64,000 nt of DNA from Bacteroidota bacterium (lineage in GTDB: Bacteria; Bacteroidota; Bacteroidia; Cytophagales; Cyclobacteriaceae): the NCBI GenBank assembly GCA_016866385.1, contig VGMU01000003.1, forward strand, positions 33,588 through 97,587. The letters run 5' to 3'. The notes beneath the pieces were generated by a model, which saw only the letters and a list, made by a program, of their open reading frames with translations, was not told the origin of the DNA and searched no databases. Of this stretch, positions 8,616-17,049 are shown in pieces. How positions within the stretch are numbered: position 1 is the stretch's first letter; every line of letters begins with the position of its first letter. The position numbers were made by a program, and so were the translations under genes.

Positions 8616-9101
8616 ATGCGTCCTTTCAAGATTCAACTAACGCAAGGCCTCCTTCTTGCTTGTGTTCTTTTTTCCTGTAAGGAAGGTGGAGAAAACCCAA
8701 CTACAAAAAAAACTCCTGAGCAATTGGCTACAGAAGCCCTTGCAGGCACGGGAACTCAGCAGTGGGTAGTGGCTGGAGGGGGAACCGTGACCAAAAATGG
8801 TCAAAATATTACAGCTACTTTTTCAAGCTTTGAACTCTTTATGAATGCTGGAGCCTCAAAAACCTATTCTACAAGAAATGGCAATGATTTGTTCGATGCC
8901 AATGGAAATTGGAGTTTTGCAGGTAGTAATTTTGACAAGTTTATTTTTACAGGCTCAAAACCAGCGGCAACGCGGGAAATTTCTTTCACACAGACGGGCA
9001 GTACCTTGAGATTGGATTTTACCATTCCAGCTCCCGGGGCAAGAGTGGATGGTACCCAGGCTATTTCCGGAACCTATTCGTTTCTCTTGCAAAAAAAATA
9101 A
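8616..9101 (+). CDS. Small lipoprotein, unknown function
   Basis: A 161-residue protein with a lipoprotein signal: MRPFKIQLTQGLLLAC, hydrophobic core, lipobox LFSC with the acylated Cys near residue 21. The mature part is rich in Gly, Thr and Ser and looks all-beta (GGGTVTKNGQNITATFSSF; SGTYSFLLQKK at the end). This resembles small surface beta-sandwich lipoproteins common in Bacteroidetes, but I recognise no named family. It follows the ABC ATPase gene by 48 nt and converges on mutS2 with a 12-nt gap. A possible -7 box TACCTTTA lies at 8594-8601. Confidence 0.7.
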   Translation: MRPFKIQLTQGLLLACVLFSCKEGGENPTTKKTPEQLATEALAGTGTQQWVVAGGGTVTKNGQNITATFSSFELFMNAGASKTYSTRNGNDLFDANGNWSFAGSNFDKFIFTGSKPAATREISFTQTGSTLRLDFTIPAPGARVDGTQAISGTYSFLLQKK

Positions 9102-9113
9102 GGGGCCTTGGAA

Positions 9114-11501
9114 TTACGCTAAGGTAACTAGAGTTACTCCTGCTCCACCTCGATCTGCATGTTCGTCTTCCAATTTTCGCACGGGAGACATGGTTCGAAG
9201 TAAGGACCGGGTCACTTCCCTCAAAATCCCATCTCCTTTTCCATGCACTATCCTAAGGTTTTTTATTCCCAGCATGTGGCCCTCATCAATAAATAGTTGC
9301 AATAAGGGCAATACCTCTTCCCCCCGCTTTCCTCTCAAATCTAAATTAGGAGAGAAATTCATCATTTTTTCTGAGGTTTGATAAGTAGATCTCTTTTCCA
9401 AGGCCTTGGTTTCCTTTTTAAATTCGGCTTTGGAGATTTTTTCTAGTCTAGACATCTTACTCGTAGACTTCAAATCCCCAATGAGTAGGTCAGCATCCTT
9501 GGATTTGATGGCTAGCACTTGGGCAATGGCTCCATTGTCTTTGAATCGAACCCAATCACCTGCTGCAAGTTCCCCTCCCAGGACCTTAATTTCTGGGATT
9601 TTTGGAGCGGCTTTTTCAGGTTGCACTTCTGCTTTGAATTGATCAAGTTCCTTTCTCAACTTTTTTGTGACTTCTTTCTCGGCTTTTTCTTCCTTGATTT
9701 CCCGGATGACACTTTCAATTTTTTTATTGGTCTGATCCAAGAGTGCCTTGGCTTCTTGCTTGGCTTCTTGCAGGAATTTCTTTTTATTGAGTTCAAGTGC
9801 CTCCTTCAATTCCTTATATTCTTCCAGCTTGGTTTGAAGCAGTACCTCTTTTTCCTTGGTCTCTCTGAGCAACTGCTGGTAGGTGTTTTTTTCATTCTCC
9901 AATTGAGTCAACAACCTATCGTACCGAACCCTCTCCTCTCCTATTTGCTGCTTGGCATGAGATACGATTTCCTTAGAAAGACCAATTTTGGTGGCAATTT
10001 CCAAGGCAAAAGAGGAGCCTGGCTTCCCTATCTCCAATTGGTAAATGGGTTCAAGTTTTTCCACATCGTAACGCATCGCCCCATTGATTAAACCTTGATG
10101 TTTTTCAGCCAGAAGCTTCAGATTTCCATAGTGGGTAGTGATGATGCCATAGGTTCCTAGAGCATTCAATTCCAAAAGAATGGATCCTGCTATGGCTCCA
10201 CCAAACTGAGGTTCTGTACCCGTCCCAAATTCATCAATAAATACTAGCGTTTTTTTTGTAGCATGCTGGGTAAAATACTTCATATTGACCAAATGGGAGG
10301 AATAGGTACTTAAGTCATTCTCCAAGTTTTGCTCGTCTCCGATATCAATAAAAAAAGAATCAAAAAGGGAGCTCTTAGAATCTGGGGCAACGGGTATGAG
10401 TAGGCCGCATTGAAGCATGTATTGAAGTAAGGCTACGGTCTTCAAGGCAACTGACTTTCCTCCAGCATTTGGTCCCGAAATGAGCAAAAGTCTTTGCTGA
10501 CCTCCCAAACGAACAGTTAGCGGAATGATTTTCTTTCCTTGGCTAAGCAATGCCTTTTCTAAGAGAGGATGCCTTGCTCCTGTCCAGATAATCCCCCTTT
10601 CTTTACTTAATTCTGGCCGAATGCTACCGGTGTGTAGCGCAAACTTTGCTTTCGCTCGAATAAAATCTACCAACCCCAAAAAATTAGTGGCTTTACGCAA
10701 GGCTGGAATACTTGGCCTGAGCTGCTCAGTGAGTCGGGTCAGAATCTTGATGATCTCCCTTTTCTCCATGTACTCCAGGTCCCGGATTTCATTATTGATA
10801 TCCAAAGCCTCTTCTGGCTCCATAAAAACGGTTTGCCCTGTAGCAGACTCGTCATGGATAAATCCCCTCAACTTTCGTTTATTTTCTGCCGCGATTGGAA
10901 TTACCATTCTGCCTCCTCGTATGGTGATGGCTGCATCTTCCGAAGTCAATCCCTTTGCTGACGCTTCTTTAAAAATGCGTTCCATTACTTTTCGTAGTCT
11001 GCTTTCTTCGTAAAGTAGCTGCGTGCGGATCAGTTGCAGTTCCTTAGAGGCATTAGATCGAAGTTTCCCTTTCTCATCGATGATTTGTTCAATGCTTTGC
11101 AAAAGACGAATATCCAAATCTTGAAGCAAGCCCAGAAGAGCAGTCAAGGTAGGATAGAGCTCTTGATTTTTTTGAAAAAATGAGATGCAGTTCTTTAGGG
11201 TTTGTAGCGCAAGTTTCAGCTCTTGAAACTCCTCCAATTCCAAGAAAGCCCCATCTACTTTTGCCTTTTCTAGGTAGGGAATGAGATTGGTGAAGTGGGC
11301 TTGGGGAAAACTTTCTCCAGAGCTAAGGAGGTTACAAAATTCTTCCGTTTGCAGTAATAGACGCTGCAACTGTACCGGGTCCGAAGAGAAGGATATTTTT
11401 TCTACATATTCCTGGCCTAAAGGAGAGGTACACTCCGCTTTAAGCCATTCCTTGATTTTGACAAAATTTATTTTTTGCTCAAGATTTTTAGGATACAGCA
11501 T
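9114..11501 (-). CDS. mutS2: Endonuclease MutS2 with Smr domain
   Basis: A 795-residue MutS2-type protein. Residues 1-290 form the MutS core/lever region. The ABC-type ATPase domain has Walker A SGPNAGGKS near 345 and Walker B LVFIDEFGTGTEP. A long charged coiled coil (about 510-640) is followed by a C-terminal Smr nuclease domain (LDLRGKRGEEVLPLL, then IVHGKGDGILR). The mismatch-recognition domain of MutS1 is absent, as expected. Characterised MutS2 proteins suppress homologous recombination or rescue stalled ribosomes. The DUF4296-type lipoprotein gene upstream ends 5 nt before this start, so the two are likely co-transcribed. Confidence 0.95.
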   Translation of the reverse strand: MLYPKNLEQKINFVKIKEWLKAECTSPLGQEYVEKISFSSDPVQLQRLLLQTEEFCNLLSSGESFPQAHFTNLIPYLEKAKVDGAFLELEEFQELKLALQTLKNCISFFQKNQELYPTLTALLGLLQDLDIRLLQSIEQIIDEKGKLRSNASKELQLIRTQLLYEESRLRKVMERIFKEASAKGLTSEDAAITIRGGRMVIPIAAENKRKLRGFIHDESATGQTVFMEPEEALDINNEIRDLEYMEKREIIKILTRLTEQLRPSIPALRKATNFLGLVDFIRAKAKFALHTGSIRPELSKERGIIWTGARHPLLEKALLSQGKKIIPLTVRLGGQQRLLLISGPNAGGKSVALKTVALLQYMLQCGLLIPVAPDSKSSLFDSFFIDIGDEQNLENDLSTYSSHLVNMKYFTQHATKKTLVFIDEFGTGTEPQFGGAIAGSILLELNALGTYGIITTHYGNLKLLAEKHQGLINGAMRYDVEKLEPIYQLEIGKPGSSFALEIATKIGLSKEIVSHAKQQIGEERVRYDRLLTQLENEKNTYQQLLRETKEKEVLLQTKLEEYKELKEALELNKKKFLQEAKQEAKALLDQTNKKIESVIREIKEEKAEKEVTKKLRKELDQFKAEVQPEKAAPKIPEIKVLGGELAAGDWVRFKDNGAIAQVLAIKSKDADLLIGDLKSTSKMSRLEKISKAEFKKETKALEKRSTYQTSEKMMNFSPNLDLRGKRGEEVLPLLQLFIDEGHMLGIKNLRIVHGKGDGILREVTRSLLRTMSPVRKLEDEHADRGGAGVTLVTLA

Positions 11502-11506
11502 GGGAA

Positions 11507-11851
11507 TTATTCCTTGGTTCGGGAATTATTTTCGAGCACTACCAATGAATCAATCACACGGGCATACATTTGGTCCATTTTCCCTGCATCTTCCAAATAA
11601 TAAACCATGCTCTTGGTAAATAGGGAGTCGGAAACTCCATGTTTTCTAAATACTTCCTCCTCCATCAAGGAATATAAGACCTGAGAGGAATCAAAGGTGA
11701 TGGGTAATGTACTCGCCTTACCCTCTGTCAGCTGAATATCAATCAGAATAGCAACCATTTGGTCCTCCGACAAAACTTCCTGGGAAGAATTGGATTCGGT
11801 GCAGGAAAAGCTCGAAAGCAATAGCAGAAAGGTAAGAAAGACTTTGTTCAC
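11507..11851 (-). CDS. DUF4296-type small lipoprotein
   Basis: A 114-residue protein starting MNKVFLTFLLLLSSFSC, a lipoprotein signal with the acylated Cys at about residue 17. The mature part contains LSEDQMVAILIDIQLTEGKA and a region with FRKHGVSDSLFTKSMVYYLED. Together these resemble the DUF4296 family of Bacteroidetes lipoproteins, whose function is unknown. It lies 5 nt upstream of mutS2 on the same strand and is divergent from the Bat-type operon. Family assignment is from memory of its motif pattern. Confidence 0.7.
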   Translation of the reverse strand: MNKVFLTFLLLLSSFSCTESNSSQEVLSEDQMVAILIDIQLTEGKASTLPITFDSSQVLYSLMEEEVFRKHGVSDSLFTKSMVYYLEDAGKMDQMYARVIDSLVVLENNSRTKE

Positions 11852-11955
11852 CTTACAAAATTAGGTTTTTTTAACGGATTAAATCTACGAGTGAGGAGGC
11901 ACTCAAATTTTAATTTTCGCTACAAGACTTTAACTTAGCCAAACAAATCCCATCC

Positions 11956-12834
11956 ATGGATCAGCTATTTAGCAAATTACGGAAGTACGAAATCATGATT
12001 CGTAAAGTGGCCAATAACCACTTGCAAGGGGAATACCAATCGCTATTCAAGGGTTCGGGATTGGAATTTGATGACCTTAGGCCCTACCAATACGGTGATG
12101 ATGTCCGTACCATCGAATGGAAGGTGTCGGCAAAAGGGCATGGAACCTTTGTAAAGACCTTTAAGGAGGAAAAAGATCAATCCGTTTATTTTCTATTGGA
12201 TATTTCTGGAAGTCAAGACATTGGTCAACAAGGACAAAAGAAAATTGACCAAGGAAAATTAATTGCTGGTGTACTTACCCTTGCAGCAGTCTTTGAAGGG
12301 AGCCAAGTAGGATTGATCTCCTATTCGGATGAGAAGGAGAAATTAATTCTTCCCACCAAAGGAAGTAAGCAGGGAGTAAAAATCATACGAGGAATATTTG
12401 AGCATCAGAATAAAAGTCTAAAAACTGACTTGAATGGGCTTTTTTCTTTTGCACTCAACTTGATCAAGAAAAGGAGTATTTTGATCATTATTTCTGATTT
12501 TATCGATCAAGGGTACGAGCGTTCTTTTAGAGCTCTTGCTGAGCGACACGATGTAGTTGCCATTCAACTCACTGATCCTAGAGAATCTACCTTACCTACC
12601 TTAGGAATCGTCCCTATTTTCGATAAAGAAAGAGGAAAAACCACGTGGATCAATACTGCCTTTGGGACCTTTTCCAAGAAAATATCCGATACATTTACCC
12701 AGGAGAGAGAAAACTTAAAGGAGGTTTGTAAAAAAAATCAAATCAATTACCTGGCCATTGATTCTAGACAAGATATTGTAGCTCCCTTGATTGATTTATT
12801 TAAGTACCGAAACAAACGAATGAAGCGTGGGTAA
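11956..12834 (+). CDS. DUF58 domain protein (Bat-type operon)
   Basis: A 292-residue DUF58 protein. The family signature GSGLEFDDLRPYQYGDDVRTIEWKVSA is at about residues 33-60, followed by a vWA-like fold with FLLDISGSQDI. Such proteins usually sit after a MoxR AAA+ ATPase and before BatA-type vWA proteins, in operons linked to aerotolerance and envelope stress in Bacteroides. Here no MoxR gene is upstream, where the neighbour is the divergent DUF4296 lipoprotein. The stop overlaps the next gene by 8 nt. Confidence 0.9.
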   Translation: MDQLFSKLRKYEIMIRKVANNHLQGEYQSLFKGSGLEFDDLRPYQYGDDVRTIEWKVSAKGHGTFVKTFKEEKDQSVYFLLDISGSQDIGQQGQKKIDQGKLIAGVLTLAAVFEGSQVGLISYSDEKEKLILPTKGSKQGVKIIRGIFEHQNKSLKTDLNGLFSFALNLIKKRSILIIISDFIDQGYERSFRALAERHDVVAIQLTDPRESTLPTLGIVPIFDKERGKTTWINTAFGTFSKKISDTFTQERENLKEVCKKNQINYLAIDSRQDIVAPLIDLFKYRNKRMKRG

Positions 12835-13723
12835 ATACAGTGCTGTACTTTTATTTGTTTTATTGAGTCTTCCTGGTTTATCGCAGAAAGTGGAGCTCCG
12901 TGGGTACTTTACCCAAGATAGTGCCAGGCTTGGAGAGCGGGTAGGTTTTGTACTCAAAGCAAGCTATCCGCAGGCTAGTCAACTTATTTTTCCTGACTCA
13001 ACTTACGATTTTTCTCCCTTTGTTTTTTTAGAAAAAAAGACCTTTACCTCCAATACTCAAGAAGGTATCACGCAGGATAGTGCCATTTATTTTCTATCAA
13101 ATTTTTCTTTGAGTTCTACTTCCTACTTGTCTTTGCCTGTATTTGAGTTAAATCGATACGATAGCATTACCTATTATACTCCGGAGGCCATGATTCAGCT
13201 GAAATTGACCTTGGACTCTATCCCCGAGCAATTGGTATTTAAAGAAAATAACGTTTACCAACCCTTGGAGAAATCTACCAATTGGCTCCTGATTGGAATC
13301 ATTACGGGAGGAATTTTAGGTACCCTATTGATCCTTTTTTTACTTTTTGCCAAGCGCATCCGTGCTATTTTCAAAAAGAATAGGGAAAAATTACGCTGGA
13401 TACAGTTTGAAAGGAAGTGGAAAAAATTAGGCGAACAACTTCAGAAGAAACCTTCCCAGCAACTCGCCGATGAGGTGGTAGGTCTTTGGAAAGGATACCT
13501 TGAGAGCATTACTTCCCTACCTTTTCAAGAGTGGACTTCTAGTGAAATTGCTACTGCATTAGAAGATAAAGAAGTCTTTCATGCCTTACGAAGTATTGAT
13601 ATGATTATTTATGCGGGTGCTCAAAGTGAAACGCAATCCGCTACCAACTATCTTCTTGAAGTAGCAAAGTCAAAATTTATTCTACGTAAAAACCAGATAA
13701 GACATGATAAAGTCGCTCGCTGA
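12827..13723 (+). CDS. Secreted, single-pass membrane protein (BatD/DUF4381-like)
   Basis: A 298-residue protein with a signal peptide (MGKYSAVLLFVLLSLPGLSQ), a beta-rich extracytoplasmic part (about 20-145), one membrane helix near 150-175 (WLLIGIITGGILGTLLILFLLF) and a basic cytoplasmic tail. The layout matches the middle membrane protein of Bat-type operons, which pairs with DUF58 and vWA proteins. Sequence motifs are weak, so the name is by position and topology. The start is GTG and overlaps the DUF58 stop by 8 nt; the end overlaps the vWA gene by 20 nt, so the three genes are translationally coupled. Confidence 0.7.
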   Translation: MGKYSAVLLFVLLSLPGLSQKVELRGYFTQDSARLGERVGFVLKASYPQASQLIFPDSTYDFSPFVFLEKKTFTSNTQEGITQDSAIYFLSNFSLSSTSYLSLPVFELNRYDSITYYTPEAMIQLKLTLDSIPEQLVFKENNVYQPLEKSTNWLLIGIITGGILGTLLILFLLFAKRIRAIFKKNREKLRWIQFERKWKKLGEQLQKKPSQQLADEVVGLWKGYLESITSLPFQEWTSSEIATALEDKEVFHALRSIDMIIYAGAQSETQSATNYLLEVAKSKFILRKNQIRHDKVAR

Positions 13724-14747
13724 GTTCTTTTCTTGGTCCTGGTTTTTGCCAGAGACCTTCCAATCCTACGAATGGGAAAATCCTCTTTTGCTGAACCTCC
13801 TTTGGTTGATTCCTGTACTTATCTTACTTCGCAAATTTGTTAAGTTTCTCAAAAGACCTGTGCTGGAGCTTTCCCTACCCAAAAAGGCAACAAAAGGGAA
13901 TCCTTGGACCTATCTCAGACTGATACCAAGTAGCGTGTTCTTTTTGTTTTTAATTCTCTTGGCGGTGGCCTTGGCTAGGCCACAGCGAAGTAACGAACGG
14001 GTAGAACAATATACCGAAGGAATTGACATCCTGCTGGTGATGGATATTTCAGAGTCCATGGATCTGCAAGACTTTAACCCCAATCGTTTGGAAGCTGCAA
14101 AAAAAACCGCCATAGAATTCATAAATGGACGATTTGGAGACCGAATTGGCATGGTTGTATTTTCTGGAGAAGCTTATTCCCTATCTCCGCTTACCAACGA
14201 TTATGACTTGCTTACTAGTCTAATTGAAGAAATCAATTTCTCAATGATTGAGACCAAGGGAACCGCTATTGGATCTGCGATTGCTGCTGGGACAAACCGG
14301 ATGAAAGACAGCGAATCTCCATCTAAGGTGATGATTTTACTTTCCGATGGAGAGAGCAATGCAGGAAATGTAGATCCTATTTTCGCTGCCCAGCTGGCAA
14401 CCGCTTTTGATATCAAGCTGTACACCATTGCAGTAGGTAAAGACGGGATGGTTCCCTATGGAACTGATTTTTTTGGGCGTCCAAACATGGTAGAAAGCTA
14501 CCTTGACGAGTCCACCCTTAGAGAAATTGCCAGCATAGGCAATGGTCAATTTTTCAGAGCCTCAGACGGTCAAGCCTTGAATTCTATTTTTAAAGAAATC
14601 GACAGGTTGGAAAAAACGGAAATTCTTGAAAATAGGTATAAAGAAACAGCCGACTTTTATAGGATTTACCTTTTTTGGGCCATGCTTTTGTTTGTCCTTT
14701 GGCTTGCCTTGAAAAGTGCCTTTTTTAATAACTTCCTACTGGACTAA
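13704..14747 (+). CDS. vWA domain membrane protein, BatA-like
   Basis: A 347-residue protein with two N-terminal membrane helices (about 28-42 and 74-91), a von Willebrand factor A domain and a C-terminal helix (IYLFWAMLLFVLWLAL). The MIDAS motif is intact: Asp114-x-Ser116-x-Ser118, with a later ILLSDGESNAG. This is the BatA/BatB type of Bacteroides aerotolerance protein. No batB, batC or batE follows, so the operon is short. The final 12 nt overlap the 3' end of convergent alkB. Confidence 0.87.
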   Translation: MIKSLAEFFSWSWFLPETFQSYEWENPLLLNLLWLIPVLILLRKFVKFLKRPVLELSLPKKATKGNPWTYLRLIPSSVFFLFLILLAVALARPQRSNERVEQYTEGIDILLVMDISESMDLQDFNPNRLEAAKKTAIEFINGRFGDRIGMVVFSGEAYSLSPLTNDYDLLTSLIEEINFSMIETKGTAIGSAIAAGTNRMKDSESPSKVMILLSDGESNAGNVDPIFAAQLATAFDIKLYTIAVGKDGMVPYGTDFFGRPNMVESYLDESTLREIASIGNGQFFRASDGQALNSIFKEIDRLEKTEILENRYKETADFYRIYLFWAMLLFVLWLALKSAFFNNFLLD

Positions 14748-15821
14748 GTGGAGTTTACGTTCCCGATGCCATTGCTCCAAGCGATGGTTCATCCAGGAAA
14801 ACCAAAGGGGAGGAATACAAGCCACAAGAATCATAAACGAATATCCTGCAGGAAGCTGTGGGCTATCATCCGAATGGTCTAAGACCTGGTACCTTTTGTG
14901 GGCATGGGCATGGTGATCGGAGTGGCGTTGCAATTGGAACAGAAGAAAATTACTAACCACATGGGAGGCATTCCAGGAGTGTAATGGGGTGACTTTTTCG
15001 TAATGGCCTGAAGGCAACTTCCTTCTCTCCATGCCATAATGCTCCAAATAATTGACCAGTTCAAGTAGAGAAAAACCTAGCACGCTTTGGACTGCAAAAA
15101 ACACTGGAACTTCCCATACCCATCGATTTTGCAAGTAGGAAAAGAAAAGAAAAACAGAAACTATAAAAAGGAGGGGCAAAAGCTGAAACCAAATCATTTG
15201 ATTGGATAAAGAAAGCCAGCTGAGACCCTTTTTTTTGAGACGCTCTTGCTCCAGTCTCCATGCACTCAGGTATCCTTGAGTCACGGATCTCCACCAAAAA
15301 GCATAAAAATTTTCCCCTTTTCTACTTGTGGCTGGATCCTCAGGAGTAGCCACGCGTACGTGGTGCCCCCTGTTGTGTTCTATAAAAAAATGCATGTATG
15401 CCACAGTCATCAGTAATACCTTTGCATAGGTTTGCTCTAATTTTTCGGTCCTATGACCCAATTCATGGGCTACTGTGATGCCAATCCCACCAGTAATCAA
15501 TGCCATTCCTGTGGTAAAAGCTATCCAACTAATACGCTCTAACTCTTGGCTACTAACTACATAAAAACCCCAAAACAATAAGGCCAGTTGAATATATACC
15601 CAGATAAAAGTAATGAGTTTGTAAAACCTCTCCTTGGTAACTTGGCTTACTTCGGCAGCAGGTACATTTTTTGTGTCCTTCCGAAGCATATAATCCATCA
15701 GTGGTACCAGTAAAAAAACAAAAACATGGATCATCCACAGAAAAGGACCTCCCAAATAAGTTCCTAAGACCAATAGGGCGGGGAGAATCAAAGCGCTAAA
15801 GAATCCTATTTTTTTCATCAC
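14736..15821 (-). CDS. alkB: Alkane 1-monooxygenase (AlkB-type membrane diiron hydroxylase)
   Basis: A 361-residue multi-pass membrane protein with every AlkB histidine box: HELGHR at 119-124, EHNRGHH at 148-154, LQRHSDHH at 297-304, and the AlkB-specific NYLEHYG at 257-263. The family hydroxylates medium-chain alkanes or fatty acyl chains at the terminal carbon, using a diiron centre fed by rubredoxin. No rubredoxin or reductase gene is adjacent. The start MMKKIGFF opens directly into the first membrane helix. It converges on the BatA-like gene with a 12-nt overlap, an arrangement in which each transcript can act as antisense to the other's 3' end. Confidence 0.92.
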   Translation of the reverse strand: MMKKIGFFSALILPALLVLGTYLGGPFLWMIHVFVFLLVPLMDYMLRKDTKNVPAAEVSQVTKERFYKLITFIWVYIQLALLFWGFYVVSSQELERISWIAFTTGMALITGGIGITVAHELGHRTEKLEQTYAKVLLMTVAYMHFFIEHNRGHHVRVATPEDPATSRKGENFYAFWWRSVTQGYLSAWRLEQERLKKKGLSWLSLSNQMIWFQLLPLLFIVSVFLFFSYLQNRWVWEVPVFFAVQSVLGFSLLELVNYLEHYGMERRKLPSGHYEKVTPLHSWNASHVVSNFLLFQLQRHSDHHAHAHKRYQVLDHSDDSPQLPAGYSFMILVACIPPLWFSWMNHRLEQWHRERKLHLVQ

Positions 15822-15887
15822 ATCTCCATTTTCCGAACCTAAATTAGAGAATTAGAGGGAAGAAAAAAAAGCCTGTATGGCTATAAG

Positions 15888-15957
15888 AAGCAGGATGCAA
15901 GAGACAAGACTGAGTTTTTAGTAGCAAGTATCTAGAAGCAAGAAACAAGAGATAAGA
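15888..15957. repeat. Degenerate heptamer tandem array (consensus nnnCAAG)
   Basis: Successive 7-nt units such as AAGCAGG, ATGCAAG and AGACAAG, then TAGCAAG, TATCTAG, AAGCAAG, AAACAAG and AGATAAG, run through the gap between alkB and the porP/sprF-like gene. There is one phase slip near 15915-15922. The array is non-coding on both strands. Confidence 0.7.
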
Positions 15958-15972
15958 AAGTTTGTATTCGGC

Positions 15973-15987
15973 TGCCTGCCGCAGGCA
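15973..15987. repeat. Short GC-rich palindrome
   Basis: TGCCTGC-C-GCAGGCA is a perfect inverted repeat with a single central base, far richer in GC than its surroundings. It lies just after the heptamer array. No T-run follows on either strand, so it is not a typical terminator. Confidence 0.7.
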
Positions 15988-16032
15988 AGTATTTCGTACT
16001 TTAACCTTCCTTACTCTAAACCATCCTTATCC

Positions 16033-17049
16033 TCAATACCGAAAAGAGGGCAAGGGAGCATGGTATTTTCTCCCGGGACGGGAGGAAAAAACATAGCGTA
16101 GGGATAGTTCATGACTACCTGCAGAGCGACCCAGGCTATAACTTGAAAGTGGAAAATCAAAGCTATATCCAATATCTAATCCTGAATCTAGGCTTAGTCC
16201 CACCATACTAACCAATGACTCGTGATTGGGTAATCCGTACTTGGTAGGTAAGCCACGGTACCAAATCCCCAAGGCCAGAGGATCAAAGAAAAATTCGGTC
16301 CCAAGATCGAGTTGTGAAAAGCTCCCCTGTTCTTTGTAATTGAACCCTATGGACAAAGAGCGTTCTTGATCGGTATTATTGAAGTAGTCGTTGATATTTC
16401 CTGGTGCCAAATCAAATCGGTATCCCCCATGAATTCCCATTTTCATAGGAAGTTTATTGCTTTCTCCTGCCAAGAAACTGATGTCGGGCTGAAATAGATG
16501 GGCTACAGAAGTACCAAGCCATGCTCTTTTTCCATAATAAACCAAGCCTGCATGGGCATCGCTGGCTCTGATTTGACTCTCCCCTTCAAAACCGTTTCCA
16601 CCTGGGTTGATGGTTCCTGTAGCAATATTGAGCTGGGAGCCAAGCACCACTTGGTCAAAAGCAGCATCTCTGGCCACAAAACTCCCTTGGATGCCTGCTT
16701 GAATAAAACTGGATGAAGAAAGTTGTACCCTGTAGCTGTAAACCAATCCCAGTTCGTTCCAATTGGTTTTGGTAAACGACTCGCTTGCACCTTGGACAAT
16801 TATTCCAAATCCAGAATTAATCCTCTCTTCAAAATGATCTGCAAAGGCAGTATAGGCCAAAAAGGTCTGGTCCAAGCCTGGCCATTGATTTCTAAAATTA
16901 ACTCCGAATCGGGTCTTCCCCGAACTTCCAGTCATGGCTGGATTGAGGTAGATGGGATTGGCGTAGTATTGACTATATTGAATGTCTTGGGCCAGGGAAG
17001 TCAAGCTCATCAAAGAAAAAACCAAAGCCAATAGCCCTTTCCCTTTCAT
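16033..17049 (-). CDS. PorP/SprF family type IX secretion membrane protein
   Basis: A 338-residue outer-membrane protein of the PorP/SprF family. The signal peptide (MKGKGLLALVFSLMSLTSLAQ) is followed by the family start DIQYSQYYANPIYLNPAMTG and a beta-barrel pattern of alternating strands. SprF-type proteins are needed to secrete or anchor particular T9SS cargo such as SprB. Its start overlaps the end of the upstream type B sorting-domain gene by 4 nt (ATGA). It is therefore best read as the dedicated partner of that cargo. Confidence 0.92.
   Translation of the reverse strand: MKGKGLLALVFSLMSLTSLAQDIQYSQYYANPIYLNPAMTGSSGKTRFGVNFRNQWPGLDQTFLAYTAFADHFEERINSGFGIIVQGASESFTKTNWNELGLVYSYRVQLSSSSFIQAGIQGSFVARDAAFDQVVLGSQLNIATGTINPGGNGFEGESQIRASDAHAGLVYYGKRAWLGTSVAHLFQPDISFLAGESNKLPMKMGIHGGYRFDLAPGNINDYFNNTDQERSLSIGFNYKEQGSFSQLDLGTEFFFDPLALGIWYRGLPTKYGLPNHESLVSMVGLSLDSGLDIGYSFDFPLSSYSLGRSAGSHELSLRYVFSSRPGRKYHAPLPSFRY

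Noticed and set aside
9519..10091. Long plus-strand ORF inside mutS2
   Set aside because: It lies antisense to the coiled-coil part of mutS2 and has low-complexity Phe/Leu composition expected from reverse-reading Glu/Lys-rich codons.
11856..11863. TAATTTTG box just upstream of the DUF4296-type lipoprotein
   Set aside because: It would place the transcription start at or after the start codon, so it is unlikely to be a real promoter.
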